Assembly (NCBI GenBank): GCA_003135055.1
Contig: PLDF01000207.1
Span: forward strand, 1-39,080
Direction: 5' to 3'
Length of the DNA: 39,080 nt
Source of the DNA: Bryobacterales bacterium
GTDB lineage: Bacteria > Acidobacteriota > Terriglobia > Bryobacterales > Bryobacteraceae
Below the pieces are notes generated by a model. That model was given only the letters and a program-made list of their open reading frames with translations, searched no databases and had not been told where the DNA came from. Positions within the stretch are counted from its first letter, which is position 1, and each line of letters begins with the position of its first letter. This document shows positions 1 to 7,744 of the stretch, one piece after another. A program made the position numbers and the translations under genes.

Positions 1-1
1 C

Positions 2-73
2 TTCTATGTCGCGCACCCGTGGTTCTCGGGGGTGCATAACAGTATTGGGGATTATCGCCGCACAGTGCCGTAA
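2..73 (+). CDS. C-terminal end of an unidentified protein (partial)
   Basis: Frame 2 is open from the window edge and stops at TAA 71-73, giving a 23-residue tail that ends HNSIGDYRRTVP. The residues are well mixed and codon third positions are mostly G/C, as expected of coding DNA here, so I read it as the end of a gene that begins outside the window. The family cannot be identified from this tail. It could also be a chance opening, since only 72 bases are visible. Confidence 0.35.
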   Translation, partial: FYVAHPWFSGVHNSIGDYRRTVP

Positions 74-594
74 TTCGCTCCCTTACGGCCCAACCAGTCC
101 TTCCAAACCATCGAAGGATGCCCGGCCTTGACCGCCCCAGCTTACACCCCGGATTGCAACACCCGATGCAGAATCTTGGGCACAAATGGGCCCTGCCGAT
201 TGACTGAATCGGTTCTCCTGTGCCGCGAACCCGTAGGTGAATGTCAAGAACGGATCGATTGCCGTCCCGCACACATCCTACCGCATGTAATCGCAGAGGA
301 CAGACGTCCGTTGTCGCGCGTTCGACGGCCGTCGACCGAGAGTCGTGCGATTATCGCGGTGCGATTTACGGCGCCCCTCGGAAATTAATCCACGCCGAAT
401 CGCAACGCTACCGATATCACGCCATAACGTTCCCGTCCTGGCGCTGGTCGCGCGCACCCAAGGTCCGCCATTTCCCCTCGCGATTCGGCAAGACGGCGAA
501 CTTCCGGCCCGGCGGATGCTGCACAGGGATGTCAAGCCACTTACTTTCGGGCCGCGAATGTGCGGTGGCATCGTTTTGCGTTCACAATCCAAAT
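74..594. other. Region with no convincing gene; one perfect palindrome
   Basis: Open frames exist on both strands but all have Arg/Ser/Pro-rich shadow compositions and no ribosome site. The one clear structure is the perfect 14-bp palindrome TCGACGGCCGTCGA at 322-335. The long frame entering the next gene from 241 is open but its translation before about 595 does not look like protein. Confidence 0.5.
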
Positions 595-1128
595 GTGGGA
601 GCTTGGTTACGAGCACGTCGAGTGAACCCGACAACATCCGCAGTGATCCTATCTTTTCTCTTGGCTGGAAGCGCCTTCGCGCAGACGGTCGATAAGGAGC
701 CTGTTGCTGTCGTCGAGGTTGGGGGAGCTCCTGGCTGGAATCTCACAAACGGCGGATGGAGCTTAGGCCCAACCGTCGCGGTTGAAGTTACGCCGATAGA
801 GAACTGGTTGGAACTTGAGATGGGCGTTACGCCGGGTTTCCGCCGTCACTCAACAGAATGGGACACGGACCTTCTGTTCAAGAAGCCTTGGACCCTCTCC
901 AAGAAAGTAGAGTTTATGTTCGGGATTGGTCCGGAGTGGGTTCATACGAGGGCATACGGCGTGACGACGAACTCAGTTGCCGGTGAAGCCGTGCTGGATT
1001 TTATGTTCTGGCCCTCCGCGAAGCATAGATTCGGCTGGTACCTCGAACCGGGCTGCGATTACAACTTTGGGCGAGGACATGAGCGATCGGTTGGGATAAG
1101 CGGCGGCCTACTGATCGCGATCCCATGA
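595..1128 (+). CDS. Small secreted protein, probably outer-membrane beta-barrel-like
   Basis: The protein is about 177 aa. Starting at GTG 595 it has a basic n-region (LRARR), a hydrophobic stretch (SAVILSFLLAGSAFA) and a likely cleavage after AFA-QT, so it is exported. The mature part alternates polar and hydrophobic residues with many Gly/Trp/Tyr, including repeated beta-strand-like segments (NWLELEMGVTPGF, EFMFGIGPEWVH, HRFGWYLEPGCDYNFG), and ends in a hydrophobic strand, as in small outer-membrane barrels or lipid-binding barrels. A second GTG at 622 would leave a signal peptide without positive charges, so I prefer 595, although neither start has a clear Shine-Dalgarno. The precise family and role are unknown. 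Confidence 0.6.
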   Translation: MGAWLRARRVNPTTSAVILSFLLAGSAFAQTVDKEPVAVVEVGGAPGWNLTNGGWSLGPTVAVEVTPIENWLELEMGVTPGFRRHSTEWDTDLLFKKPWTLSKKVEFMFGIGPEWVHTRAYGVTTNSVAGEAVLDFMFWPSAKHRFGWYLEPGCDYNFGRGHERSVGISGGLLIAIP

Positions 1129-1236
1129 GGCTTCTTGTTGACGATAACCAGTAGTTATAGTTAACGCCTGCCCATCAGCGAGCTTCCGGCTGGGCTTCTT
1201 GTTGTGGTTGGGCATGGCCCAAGGTAGGATCGGAGG

Positions 1237-2646
1237 ATGAGAATACCCGTGGTGCGACGCACCGCGCTGCTGAGTCTGGCGGCGGCGTGGGGAGCTTGGG
1301 CGCAGGGGACGCCGATCGATTGGAAGGCGCAGCAGGCCGAGACGCTGGCCCGTTTCCGGGCGCTGGTGCAGATCGATTCTTCCGGCCCGCCGGGCAATGA
1401 GACGAGAGTGGTCGATTACCTGAAAGGCGTCTTCGCGGAGGCTGGGATTCCGGCGCAGGTCTTTGCGCAGGACCCCGCACGCGCGAACCTGGTGGCGCGC
1501 ATGCCCGGCAACGGGAAGAAGCGGCCCGTGCTGCTGCTGGCGCACACCGACGTAGTCGGCGTGCAGCGCGAGAAGTGGCCGATGGACCCGTTTGCCGCCA
1601 TCGTGAAGGACGGGTACGTATGGGGGCGCGGCACGACGGACGATAAGGACAAGCTGGTTTCGAACCTCATGCTGATGTTGCTGATGAAACGCAGCGGCGC
1701 GACGCTGGACCGCGACATTATCTTTCTGGCCGAGTCGGGCGAGGAGAGCGCAACGGAGGTTGGCATCGATTTCATGGTGGAGAAGCACTTCGATGCCATC
1801 GATGCCGAGTTTGCGCTCACCGAGGGCGGCAGCGTAACCATTGAGGGCGGCAAGGCGACCGCCGTCACGGTTTCCACCACGGAGAAACTTCCGCGCCGGG
1901 CGAGGCTGGTGGCGGCCGGAACGTCAGGCCACGGCTCGATTCCGCGGCTGGACAACGCTATAGCGCACCTGAGCGCGGCGGTGGCGAAAGTGTCGGCTTG
2001 GGTGACGCCGCTCAGTCTGAACGAAACCACCCGTGCGTACTTTGAGCGGCTGGCCGCGATTTCGCCGCCCGGCCGCGCGGCGCGCTACCGGGCGCTGCTG
2101 AATGGGAAGCCTCCGGCGCCGGTGGAGCGTTATCTGGCGGCCAACGAGCCACAGCGTTATTCCATGCTGCGGACTTCAGTGTCGCCGACGATCATTAAAG
2201 GCGGCTTTCAAGCCAACGTGATTCCTTCCGAAGCCGAGGCTACGCTCGATATCCGCATGACGCCGGGCGAGGACGCCGGGAAGTTCTTCGAAGCGATGGC
2301 GAAGGTGATTGACGATCCGTCGGTGAAGATCGTGCCCAGTACGGCGAAACGGCCGGCGGGAGCGCCATCCGGGCTGAACACGGATATGTTTCGCGCGCTG
2401 GAGGCGGTGAGCAAACAGATGTATCCCGGCGCGGCCACGCTGCCAATGATGATGACGGGCGCGACGGATATGGCAGAGCTTCGCGCGAAGGGTATGCAGT
2501 GTTACGGGATCGGCCCGGAGAGCATGGACGAGGAGTTCGCCGCGCACGGATGGCACAGCGATGTGGAGCGAGCCACGGCGTCGTCGATCTATAAGCTGGC
2601 CGAGTTCACGTGGAAGGCTGTAATGGAAGTTGCGGCGCCGAAATAA
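1237..2646 (+). CDS. Secreted M20-family zinc peptidase
   Basis: This 469-aa protein has a signal peptide (MRIPVVRRTALLSLAAAWGAWAQ) and the full M20 di-zinc hydrolase pattern: His103-Thr-Asp105 in LLLAHTDVVGV, the bridging Asp in GRGTTDDKD (near 136), and the catalytic/metal Glu pair 169-170 in ESGEES. A dimerisation-domain segment (GTSGHGSIPRLDNAIAHL) follows, and a late His lies in AAHGWHSD. It probably removes amino acids or acyl groups from peptides in the periplasm. AGGA at 1226-1229 gives a good ribosome site for ATG 1237. No partner gene adjoins. The exact substrate cannot be told; M20 members include di- and carboxypeptidases and deacylases. Confidence 0.9.
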   Translation: MRIPVVRRTALLSLAAAWGAWAQGTPIDWKAQQAETLARFRALVQIDSSGPPGNETRVVDYLKGVFAEAGIPAQVFAQDPARANLVARMPGNGKKRPVLLLAHTDVVGVQREKWPMDPFAAIVKDGYVWGRGTTDDKDKLVSNLMLMLLMKRSGATLDRDIIFLAESGEESATEVGIDFMVEKHFDAIDAEFALTEGGSVTIEGGKATAVTVSTTEKLPRRARLVAAGTSGHGSIPRLDNAIAHLSAAVAKVSAWVTPLSLNETTRAYFERLAAISPPGRAARYRALLNGKPPAPVERYLAANEPQRYSMLRTSVSPTIIKGGFQANVIPSEAEATLDIRMTPGEDAGKFFEAMAKVIDDPSVKIVPSTAKRPAGAPSGLNTDMFRALEAVSKQMYPGAATLPMMMTGATDMAELRAKGMQCYGIGPESMDEEFAAHGWHSDVERATASSIYKLAEFTWKAVMEVAAPK

Positions 2647-2991
2647 ACCAATCCACCAGACGGGGCGCCGCATGGCGGGGACCGGCCGGCTGGCTCGTCC
2701 GGCGATCACGAGCGGAGGCCGGCAGATTAACGACGCCGGCGACGCCGGCATGGTGGCAACTATAAGGCGTCGGCGTTCGAATTCCCATGCCGCATCGCCA
2801 TTTCCCGTTCTTACGCGAGTCTACTATCTGCAAAGCAACGTGACTCGGGAATCCAAGGCCGTCGCCAACATCCTCGTCAAACGCGGAAAGGAATGGCACG
2901 GCCCGGACCGCATGGTAATTAATGAAAAATCGATCGTGTTCGCGGAACCGGCAGGACCGGATTCCCGAAGTCGACCAACTTATCAAAGAAT
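2647..2991. other. Spacer without a supported gene
   Basis: Frames on both strands are open here but read as low-quality Arg/Ser/Pro translations. The sequence holds a 9-bp tandem GACGCCGGC (x2) near 2729-2746 and a string, GGCCGGCAGATTAACGACG near 2717, that nearly recurs at 13313 in another spacer, so part of it may be dispersed repeat. A 32-codon frame at 2922-3020 (ending ESKRQRVRPE) overlaps the next gene on the other strand and was not accepted. Confidence 0.5.
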
Positions 2992-3216
2992 CTAAGCGGC
3001 AGCGCGTGCGGCCGGAGTAACAACGCCTGAAGTTACCGGCTGGCCCATGCGCATTTCGCTCCAGTTATAGTCGAATTCCCTGCCGCAATCGAGACAGACA
3101 ATGTAAGTTCCGTTTCGCGTGGCCTGGGGTGCTCCGTTCTTCCGCGTTGGCGTCAGCGGAAACGTAGTGCGATGGTGAGAGCAGCCAAGCATCTTATTCA
3201 GGAACGACTGGATCAT
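2992..3216 (-). CDS. Small zinc-ribbon-like protein
   Basis: This 74-aa cytoplasmic protein has Cys/His ligands in two groups: GCSHHRTTFPLT near residues 11-22 and CLDCGREFDYNW near 41-52. This spacing suggests one bound zinc. I recall similar short proteins in acidobacterial genomes but no assigned function. A strong purine-rich ribosome site (GGAGGAGGG at about 3226-3234 on the minus strand) precedes ATG 3216 by about 9 nt. A plausible promoter lies upstream on the minus strand (TTGGCT, 16 bp, TATAGA). It stands alone between convergent and tandem neighbours. Confidence 0.7.
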   Translation of the reverse strand: MIQSFLNKMLGCSHHRTTFPLTPTRKNGAPQATRNGTYIVCLDCGREFDYNWSEMRMGQPVTSGVVTPAARAAA

Positions 3217-3284
3217 ATAATTGAACCCTCCTCCAGTCTATATAGATACCGTAAGAGTAGCCAACGTTTCAGTTCTTCTCCGTA

Positions 3285-3310
3285 CTGCCGTTACTAGCGG
3301 TGTACGGCAG
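3285..3310 (-). terminator. Possible hairpin terminator after ypdA-like gene
   Basis: CTGCCGT (3285-3291) and ACGGCAG (3304-3310) form a perfect 7-bp stem with a 12-nt loop, just past the stop of the flavin reductase gene and before the next minus-strand gene's promoter. CCGTAC/GTACGG can pair in an alternative fold. No T-run follows, so intrinsic termination is only a guess. Confidence 0.35.
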
Positions 3311-3319
3311 CGGACGGTT

Positions 3320-4312
3320 TCACGCTAACTGCGAAAGCCGGGTTGCAATGGATACGGCAATGGATTTGCCGTGAAACCGCCCATTTTCAATGAAAATCTC
3401 GTTGGTGTGCATGCCCGCGACGATCACGCCCGCGAGGTAAACGCCGGCGCGCTCGCTCTCCAAAGTCTCCGGATTAGTACGGGGGCGTAGAGTACTAGGT
3501 TCCAGGGCGATTCCCGTAGCGGCGAGGAATTCCAGGTCCGGCCGGTACCCAACCAGGGCGAAAACGAAATCGTTTCTTAACATAACTTCACCTTCGGGCG
3601 TTGCCATCAGAAGAGAATCCTTGCGGATCTCCACCACGCGCGAATTGAAACAGCCGCGGATCTCTCCACTCTTGATGCGGTTCTCAATGTTCGGCTTGAT
3701 CCAATATTTCACCGAGCTCGAGATTTCCGCGCCACGGTGAATTAAGGTGACGCGCGCGCCGGTCCAGAACAGCTCGAGCGCGGCGATGGCGGCGGAGTTC
3801 TTGGCGCCGATCACGGCCACATCGTGGTTGTAGTACGGGTGCGGCTCCTTGTAATAATGCAGCACCTTGGGCAGATCTTCGCCCGGCACGTCGAGCCGGT
3901 TCGCCACGTCGTAGTAACCGGTGGCAAGTATGACTTTGCGCGCACGATAAGTATGCTGGCAATCCAAGCGGTCGGTTGTGGACACCTCAAACGCGTTATC
4001 CTCGCCGTCGATGCGGTTCACGCGCTCATAGTCGCGGATGTTGAGCTTGAAATGATCGGCGACGCGACGGTAATACTTCAACGCTTCGTGACGGTTCGGC
4101 TTGTCGTTGAGGCTGGTCATCGGTATGTTGCCGATTTCGAGCAGCTCGGGCGTGGTGAAGAACGTCATGTTGGTGGGATAGTTGTAGAGCGAATTCACCA
4201 CGCAACCTTTCTCCACCAGCACCGTGCGGACGCCGCGCTGTTGCAGCTCAATGCCGCACGCGAGGCCCGTGGGACCGGCGCCCACTACCAGCGCATCGAA
4301 CGATTCGCTCAC
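3320..4312 (-). CDS. ypdA: YpdA-type NAD(P)H flavin reductase (bacillithiol-disulfide reductase family)
   Basis: This 330-aa protein is a two-dinucleotide-fold flavoprotein: FAD-binding GAGPTG at residues 11-16, an ATG-type motif at 130-132 (LATGYYD), and a second Rossmann motif IGAKNSAAIA at 168-177 for NAD(P)H. It has no CxxC redox pair, which distinguishes it from thioredoxin reductase and fits YpdA, proposed to recycle oxidised bacillithiol. The start is GTG 4312; its GTGA overlaps the alaS stop, so translation is probably coupled to alaS. Whether this organism makes bacillithiol cannot be seen here. Other small flavin oxidoreductases are the alternative. Confidence 0.8.
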   Translation of the reverse strand: MSESFDALVVGAGPTGLACGIELQQRGVRTVLVEKGCVVNSLYNYPTNMTFFTTPELLEIGNIPMTSLNDKPNRHEALKYYRRVADHFKLNIRDYERVNRIDGEDNAFEVSTTDRLDCQHTYRARKVILATGYYDVANRLDVPGEDLPKVLHYYKEPHPYYNHDVAVIGAKNSAAIAALELFWTGARVTLIHRGAEISSSVKYWIKPNIENRIKSGEIRGCFNSRVVEIRKDSLLMATPEGEVMLRNDFVFALVGYRPDLEFLAATGIALEPSTLRPRTNPETLESERAGVYLAGVIVAGMHTNEIFIENGRFHGKSIAVSIATRLSQLA

Positions 4313-7035
4313 AACTTGCTCTCAAGTTCGCGATAGACCGCGTCCAGTACAGCAACCAGCGCGGCGTCGAGTGCAGCCACATCCTTGCCGCCTCCTTCGG
4401 CCATATCGGGCCGCCCGCCGCCTTTGCCGCCGACGGCCTGGGCCACCGCGCCGGCCAGCTTTCCCGCGTGAACTTTGGCGGTGAGATCTTTCGTGACGGC
4501 GGAAACTATGGCGACGCCGTCGTCGCCGGCCGAAGCCAGCACCATCACCGCGCTCTTCCATTTGTTGCGCAGCGAATCCGCCAGCTCGCGCAGTTGCTGG
4601 CGATCCATCCCGTCGATACGCGCCGCCAGAACTTTCGACCCGTTGACGCTGCGCGCCTGCAATTCGAGAGCGCCCGATGCGGATTGCGCCAGCTTGCTCT
4701 TCAACTGCACCACCTGCCGCTCCAGCGCGTGCCCGGTGGCCAGCAGCCTTTCCACGTGCTCGACCAACTCGGGCTCCGAAGCCTTCACGATGCCGGCGAT
4801 TCGCTTGAGGGCATCTGTGGACTCCTGATACTGCCGCAGCGCGCCCTCGCCGGTGACCGCTTCGATGCGCCGCACGCCCGCGGAGATGCTGCTTTCCGAA
4901 ACGATTTTGCATACGCCGATATCGCCGGTGCGGCCGACGTGCGTTCCGCCGCACAGCTCGCGGCTGAATCCGGGCACGTGTACTACGCGCACCTGCTCGC
5001 CGTATTTTTCGCCGAACAACGCCATGGCGCCGGTGGAGATGGCCTGATCGATGGGCATAACGTTAGTCTCGACGGCGGTGTTCTTAAGAATCTGCTCGTT
5101 CATGAGCCGCTCGACTTCCTGGAGCTCGGCGCGATCGACGGCGGTGTAATGCGTGAAGTCGAAGCGCAGGCGGCCGGGTTCCACGACGCTGCCCGCCTGC
5201 TTGACGTGCGTGCCCAGCACCTGGCGCAACGAGGCGTGCAGCAGATGCGTGGCGGTGTGATTGCGCCGCGTGGAATCGCGCAGAGGCACGGCGACTTCGG
5301 CGCGCAACGAATCGCCGACGTGGATCGGGGCGTGGGTCACGATGCGATGCACGGAAAGGCCGGGAACGCCGGGGAACACCGTTTCCACATCGGCCACTCT
5401 TTCGCCGGATACGGGGTTGGCAGAGGTGGCGTTGACAGACGTGGCGTTGCCGGACGCGGGGTTGACAGACGAAAGCGTCTGTCCCACGGCGGAATAGAGC
5501 GCGCCGCGGTCGCCCACTTGCCCGCCCGATTCGGCGTAGAACGGCGTTTGATCGAGCACCAGCTCCGCGGTGGTTCCGGCGGGTACGGAATCCACGGGCT
5601 GCTTGTTTACTAATAATCCGATTACGCGCGAAGTGGCTTCGAGCTCGCTGTAGCCCAGGAATTTGGTGCGGCCTTGCTCGATGAGCTTCTGATAGGCCGG
5701 AACCACCGCGCCTTTATCGGCGCCCTTCCAGCTTGCGCGCGCACGCTCGCGCTGCTGCTCCATCTCGCGGTCGAAGCCTTCGCGATCGAGAGCGAAACCG
5801 TGCTCGCGCGCCATCTCTTCCTGCTCGTCGAGCGCGAGGCCGTACGTATCGTACAACTTGAACGACGTCGCGCCCGGAATCGTGCGGCCCTGAACACTCT
5901 TGATTTCCTGGTTGAACATCTTCTCAGCCACCAGGAACGTGGTGGCATAGCGATGCTCTTCGTCCTTCACCACGCGCGCCACGCGCTGCACGCTTTCCAT
6001 CATTTCGGGATAAGCGTCGCGCATGTGCTCAGCCACGAAGCCGGTGAGCTTGTAGAGAAACGGCTCTTCGACGCCGATCAGGCGCACGTTGCGCAGGGCG
6101 CGGCGCATAATTTTGCGAAGCACGTAGCCGCGGCCTTCGTTGGAAGGAACCACGCCATCGTGGATCAGAAATGCAGTCGCGCGCGCATGGTCCGCGGTAA
6201 TGCGGAGGGCGGTATCCACGCGCGGATCGGGTCCATAGGTTTTGCCGAACATCTCAGCCGCACGCTCAATGATGGGCAAGATCAGATCGGTATCGTAATT
6301 CGAGAGCTTGCCTTGCATCACGGCGGCGACGCGCTCGAGGCCCAGGCCGGTATCGATGGATGGGCGGGGAAGCGGCGTCAGCTTACCGCTGGCATCGCGG
6401 TCGAACTGCATGAAAACCAGATTCCAGATTTCGACGAAGCGCCCGCCGCCGTCGTTGGGAAACTGCTCGCGCTCGCGGCCTTTTTCGGCGGCCTCCACGC
6501 CCAGGTCGTAATGGATCTCCGAGCACGGCCCGCACGGACCGGTCTCGCCCATCTGCCAGAAATTATCCTTCTCATCGAGGCGGAAGATGCGGTCTTTGGG
6601 CACGCCGGCCACTTTTTGCCACAACTCTTCGGCTTCGTCGTCTTCGCGGAAGACGGTCACGTACAGGCGGTCTTTGGGGAGGCCGTAATCTTTGGTGATC
6701 AGGTCCCAGGCGAAGCGGATGGCGTCGGCTTTGAAATAGTCGCCGAAGGAAAAATTGCCCATCATTTCAAAGAAGGTGTGATGGCGGCGGGTGTAGCCGA
6801 CGTTTTCGAGGTCGTTGTGCTTGCCGCCCGCGCGAACGCACTTCTGCGCGGTTGTGGCGCGGGAATAATCGCGCTTCTCGGCGCCGAGGAAGATGTCCTT
6901 GAACTGGTTCATGCCGGCATTGGTGAACAACAGCGTTGGGTCGTTGGCCGGGACCAGCGAAGAGCTGCGGACGACGCGGTGGCCGCGTTCGGCAAAAAAA
7001 TCGAGAAAGCGCTGTCTGATTTCGGAACCTGTCAC
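4309..7035 (-). CDS. alaS: Alanine-tRNA ligase with an in-frame repeat insertion
   Basis: The 908-aa enzyme charges tRNA-Ala. Its class II core (GMNQFKDIFLG, NVGYTRRHHTFFEMMGNFSFGDYF) is at the N-terminus, the editing site HTATHLLH is mid-protein, the zinc ligand region CGGTHVGRTGDIG follows, and the C-terminal oligomerisation domain carries KGGGRPDMAEGGG. GTG 7035 is chosen because AAGGA lies about 8 nt upstream and VTGSEIRQRFLDFF matches the usual AlaRS start; the open frame extends further upstream through repeats. Residues about 516-540 hold an insertion, VGQTLSSVNPASGNATSVN and onward, encoded by a hairpin element plus a 15-bp tandem repeat, in a loop after GGQVGDRGAL. Catalytic motifs are intact. 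Confidence 0.95.
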   Translation of the reverse strand: MTGSEIRQRFLDFFAERGHRVVRSSSLVPANDPTLLFTNAGMNQFKDIFLGAEKRDYSRATTAQKCVRAGGKHNDLENVGYTRRHHTFFEMMGNFSFGDYFKADAIRFAWDLITKDYGLPKDRLYVTVFREDDEAEELWQKVAGVPKDRIFRLDEKDNFWQMGETGPCGPCSEIHYDLGVEAAEKGREREQFPNDGGGRFVEIWNLVFMQFDRDASGKLTPLPRPSIDTGLGLERVAAVMQGKLSNYDTDLILPIIERAAEMFGKTYGPDPRVDTALRITADHARATAFLIHDGVVPSNEGRGYVLRKIMRRALRNVRLIGVEEPFLYKLTGFVAEHMRDAYPEMMESVQRVARVVKDEEHRYATTFLVAEKMFNQEIKSVQGRTIPGATSFKLYDTYGLALDEQEEMAREHGFALDREGFDREMEQQRERARASWKGADKGAVVPAYQKLIEQGRTKFLGYSELEATSRVIGLLVNKQPVDSVPAGTTAELVLDQTPFYAESGGQVGDRGALYSAVGQTLSSVNPASGNATSVNATSANPVSGERVADVETVFPGVPGLSVHRIVTHAPIHVGDSLRAEVAVPLRDSTRRNHTATHLLHASLRQVLGTHVKQAGSVVEPGRLRFDFTHYTAVDRAELQEVERLMNEQILKNTAVETNVMPIDQAISTGAMALFGEKYGEQVRVVHVPGFSRELCGGTHVGRTGDIGVCKIVSESSISAGVRRIEAVTGEGALRQYQESTDALKRIAGIVKASEPELVEHVERLLATGHALERQVVQLKSKLAQSASGALELQARSVNGSKVLAARIDGMDRQQLRELADSLRNKWKSAVMVLASAGDDGVAIVSAVTKDLTAKVHAGKLAGAVAQAVGGKGGGRPDMAEGGGKDVAALDAALVAVLDAVYRELESKL
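5416..5475 (-). repeat. 15-bp tandem repeat (x4) inside alaS
   Basis: Four consecutive 15-bp units begin with GTTG: 5416-5430, 5431-5445, 5446-5460 and 5461-5475 (the last diverges at its end). On the coding strand they encode a five-residue repeat of the form S-x-N-x-x. The unit length keeps the frame. The last unit runs into the hairpin element at 5465-5487. Confidence 0.8.
5465..5487. repeat. Hairpin element, 7-bp arms, 4-base loop, CCCAC end (in alaS)
   Basis: ACAGACG (5465-5471), loop AAAG (5472-5475), CGTCTGT (5476-5482) and CCCAC (5483-5487). It has the same 7-4-7-5 design as the elements at 9978, 26243, 28093 and 31551. Read on the alaS strand it encodes VGQTLSSV in frame. Confidence 0.75.
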
Positions 7036-7348
7036 GGAGAATCCTTCCGGAGTGGAGTGAAATTCAATTGTAGCTGCCGTCAACGCATCTTTCAGGCGCC
7101 GGCGCCGGATGGTGGCACGGCGCGAGAAGTTATCTCGAATCGCTGGAATACGTATCAGGTTCTGCAATGCCGCAAAGTGGAGGGCAATTCGCTGGACGCG
7201 CAATGCCGGAAGCCAAGAGAGCAAGCGGCCGTTGTTGCGTGGCCGTGCCGCATGGCCGTGCCGCGCCCCAGGGCCGAGGTCTCCGCCTGCGCCAGCGGCG
7301 AAGCACAACCATGAACTTGATACCTGCGCGCCTTCATCGCCGTACTGG

Positions 7349-7459
7349 CCGTTGCGCACCATGCTGCCTGGCCTCAGCCGTTCGCGGGGGCTGCCGGTCG
7401 CGGACTCCCGCCAGGCGCCCCCGTTGCGCACCATGCTGCCGGCCTCAGCCGTTCGCGGG
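7349..7459. repeat. Pair of 39-40 bp direct repeats
   Basis: The two copies, 7349-7388 and 7421-7459, both begin CCGTTGCGCACCATGCTGCC and end CAGCCGTTCGCGGG; the first has one extra T in the middle. Their starts are 72 bp apart. The intervening sequence is unrelated GC-rich DNA. On the opposite strand both copies read MVRNG in one frame. Confidence 0.85.
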
Positions 7460-7496
7460 AGCTTCTAGAGCTTTGTAGATCTGTAGAGCTTGGGGC

Positions 7497-7525
7497 TTGC
7501 AATACTGTTCTCAGTCCGCTAATAT
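7497..7525 (+). promoter_or_regulatory. vapBC promoter, probably giving a leaderless mRNA
   Basis: TTGCAA (7497-7502), a 17-bp spacer and TAATAT (7520-7525) form a good sigma-70-type promoter. The -10 ends 6 nt before the vapB ATG at 7532, so transcription would begin at about the start codon. No ribosome site precedes the ATG, which agrees with leaderless translation. Confidence 0.6.
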
Positions 7526-7531
7526 ATACAC

Positions 7532-7744
7532 ATGAGGCGCACAAATCTTGTGTTAGATGAACGGTTATTGGAGGACGCAACCCATGCACTGGGGGCCAAG
7601 ACCTACTCCGCAGCCGTGAATACAGCGCTAGCCGAGGTCATCCGGTTGAAGAAGATCCAGCAGATTCCGCATTTTTTCGGCTCTAAGCTTTGGGAAGGCA
7701 ATCTGGCCGAAATGCGCGGCGACGAGCCCCGGCGAGCCGAATGA
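7532..7744 (+). CDS. vapB: VapB-type antitoxin
   Basis: This 70-aa protein begins MRRTNLVLDERLLEDATHALG, a ribbon-helix-helix/VapB-type DNA-binding start found in type II antitoxins that repress their own operon. The C-terminal part (FFGSKLWEGNLAEMRGDEP) would bind and block the toxin. Its TGA overlaps the vapC ATG (ATGA), so the two are translated together. ATG 7532 sits right after a promoter with no ribosome site. Confidence 0.85.
   Translation: MRRTNLVLDERLLEDATHALGAKTYSAAVNTALAEVIRLKKIQQIPHFFGSKLWEGNLAEMRGDEPRRAE

Larger units (their letters stand above)
7036..7531. other. Repeat-rich spacer between alaS and vapB
   Basis: The frame upstream of alaS stays open on the minus strand but its start and amino-acid makeup do not fit AlaRS. 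The stretch contains a near-perfect pair of about 39 bp direct repeats (7349-7388 and 7421-7459) and a short duplication of GCCGTGCCGC around 7242-7264. The alaS promoter must lie here but no clear -35/-10 pair was found. The vapB promoter is at the right edge. Confidence 0.6.

Noticed and set aside
241..594. Long N-terminal extension of the secreted barrel-like protein
   Set aside because: The frame is open, but the residues are Arg/Ser/His/Pro-rich with no ribosome site, and a signal peptide begins only near 595.
1169..1204. Terminator after the barrel-like gene
   Set aside because: Only a weak GCCCA/TGGGC stem with a poor T-run is present; GGCTTCTTGTTG is simply repeated at 1129 and 1193.
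2922..3020. 32-aa plus-strand ORF ending ESKRQRVRPE
   Set aside because: It overlaps the end of the better supported zinc-ribbon gene on the other strand and has no ribosome site.
7036..7434. N-terminal extension of AlaRS
   Set aside because: It is encoded by direct repeats and GC-rich spacer; the family start and ribosome site are at GTG 7035.
7349..7459. CRISPR-like array
   Set aside because: There are only two copies with one spacer-like interval, no internal palindrome typical of CRISPR repeats, and no cas genes.
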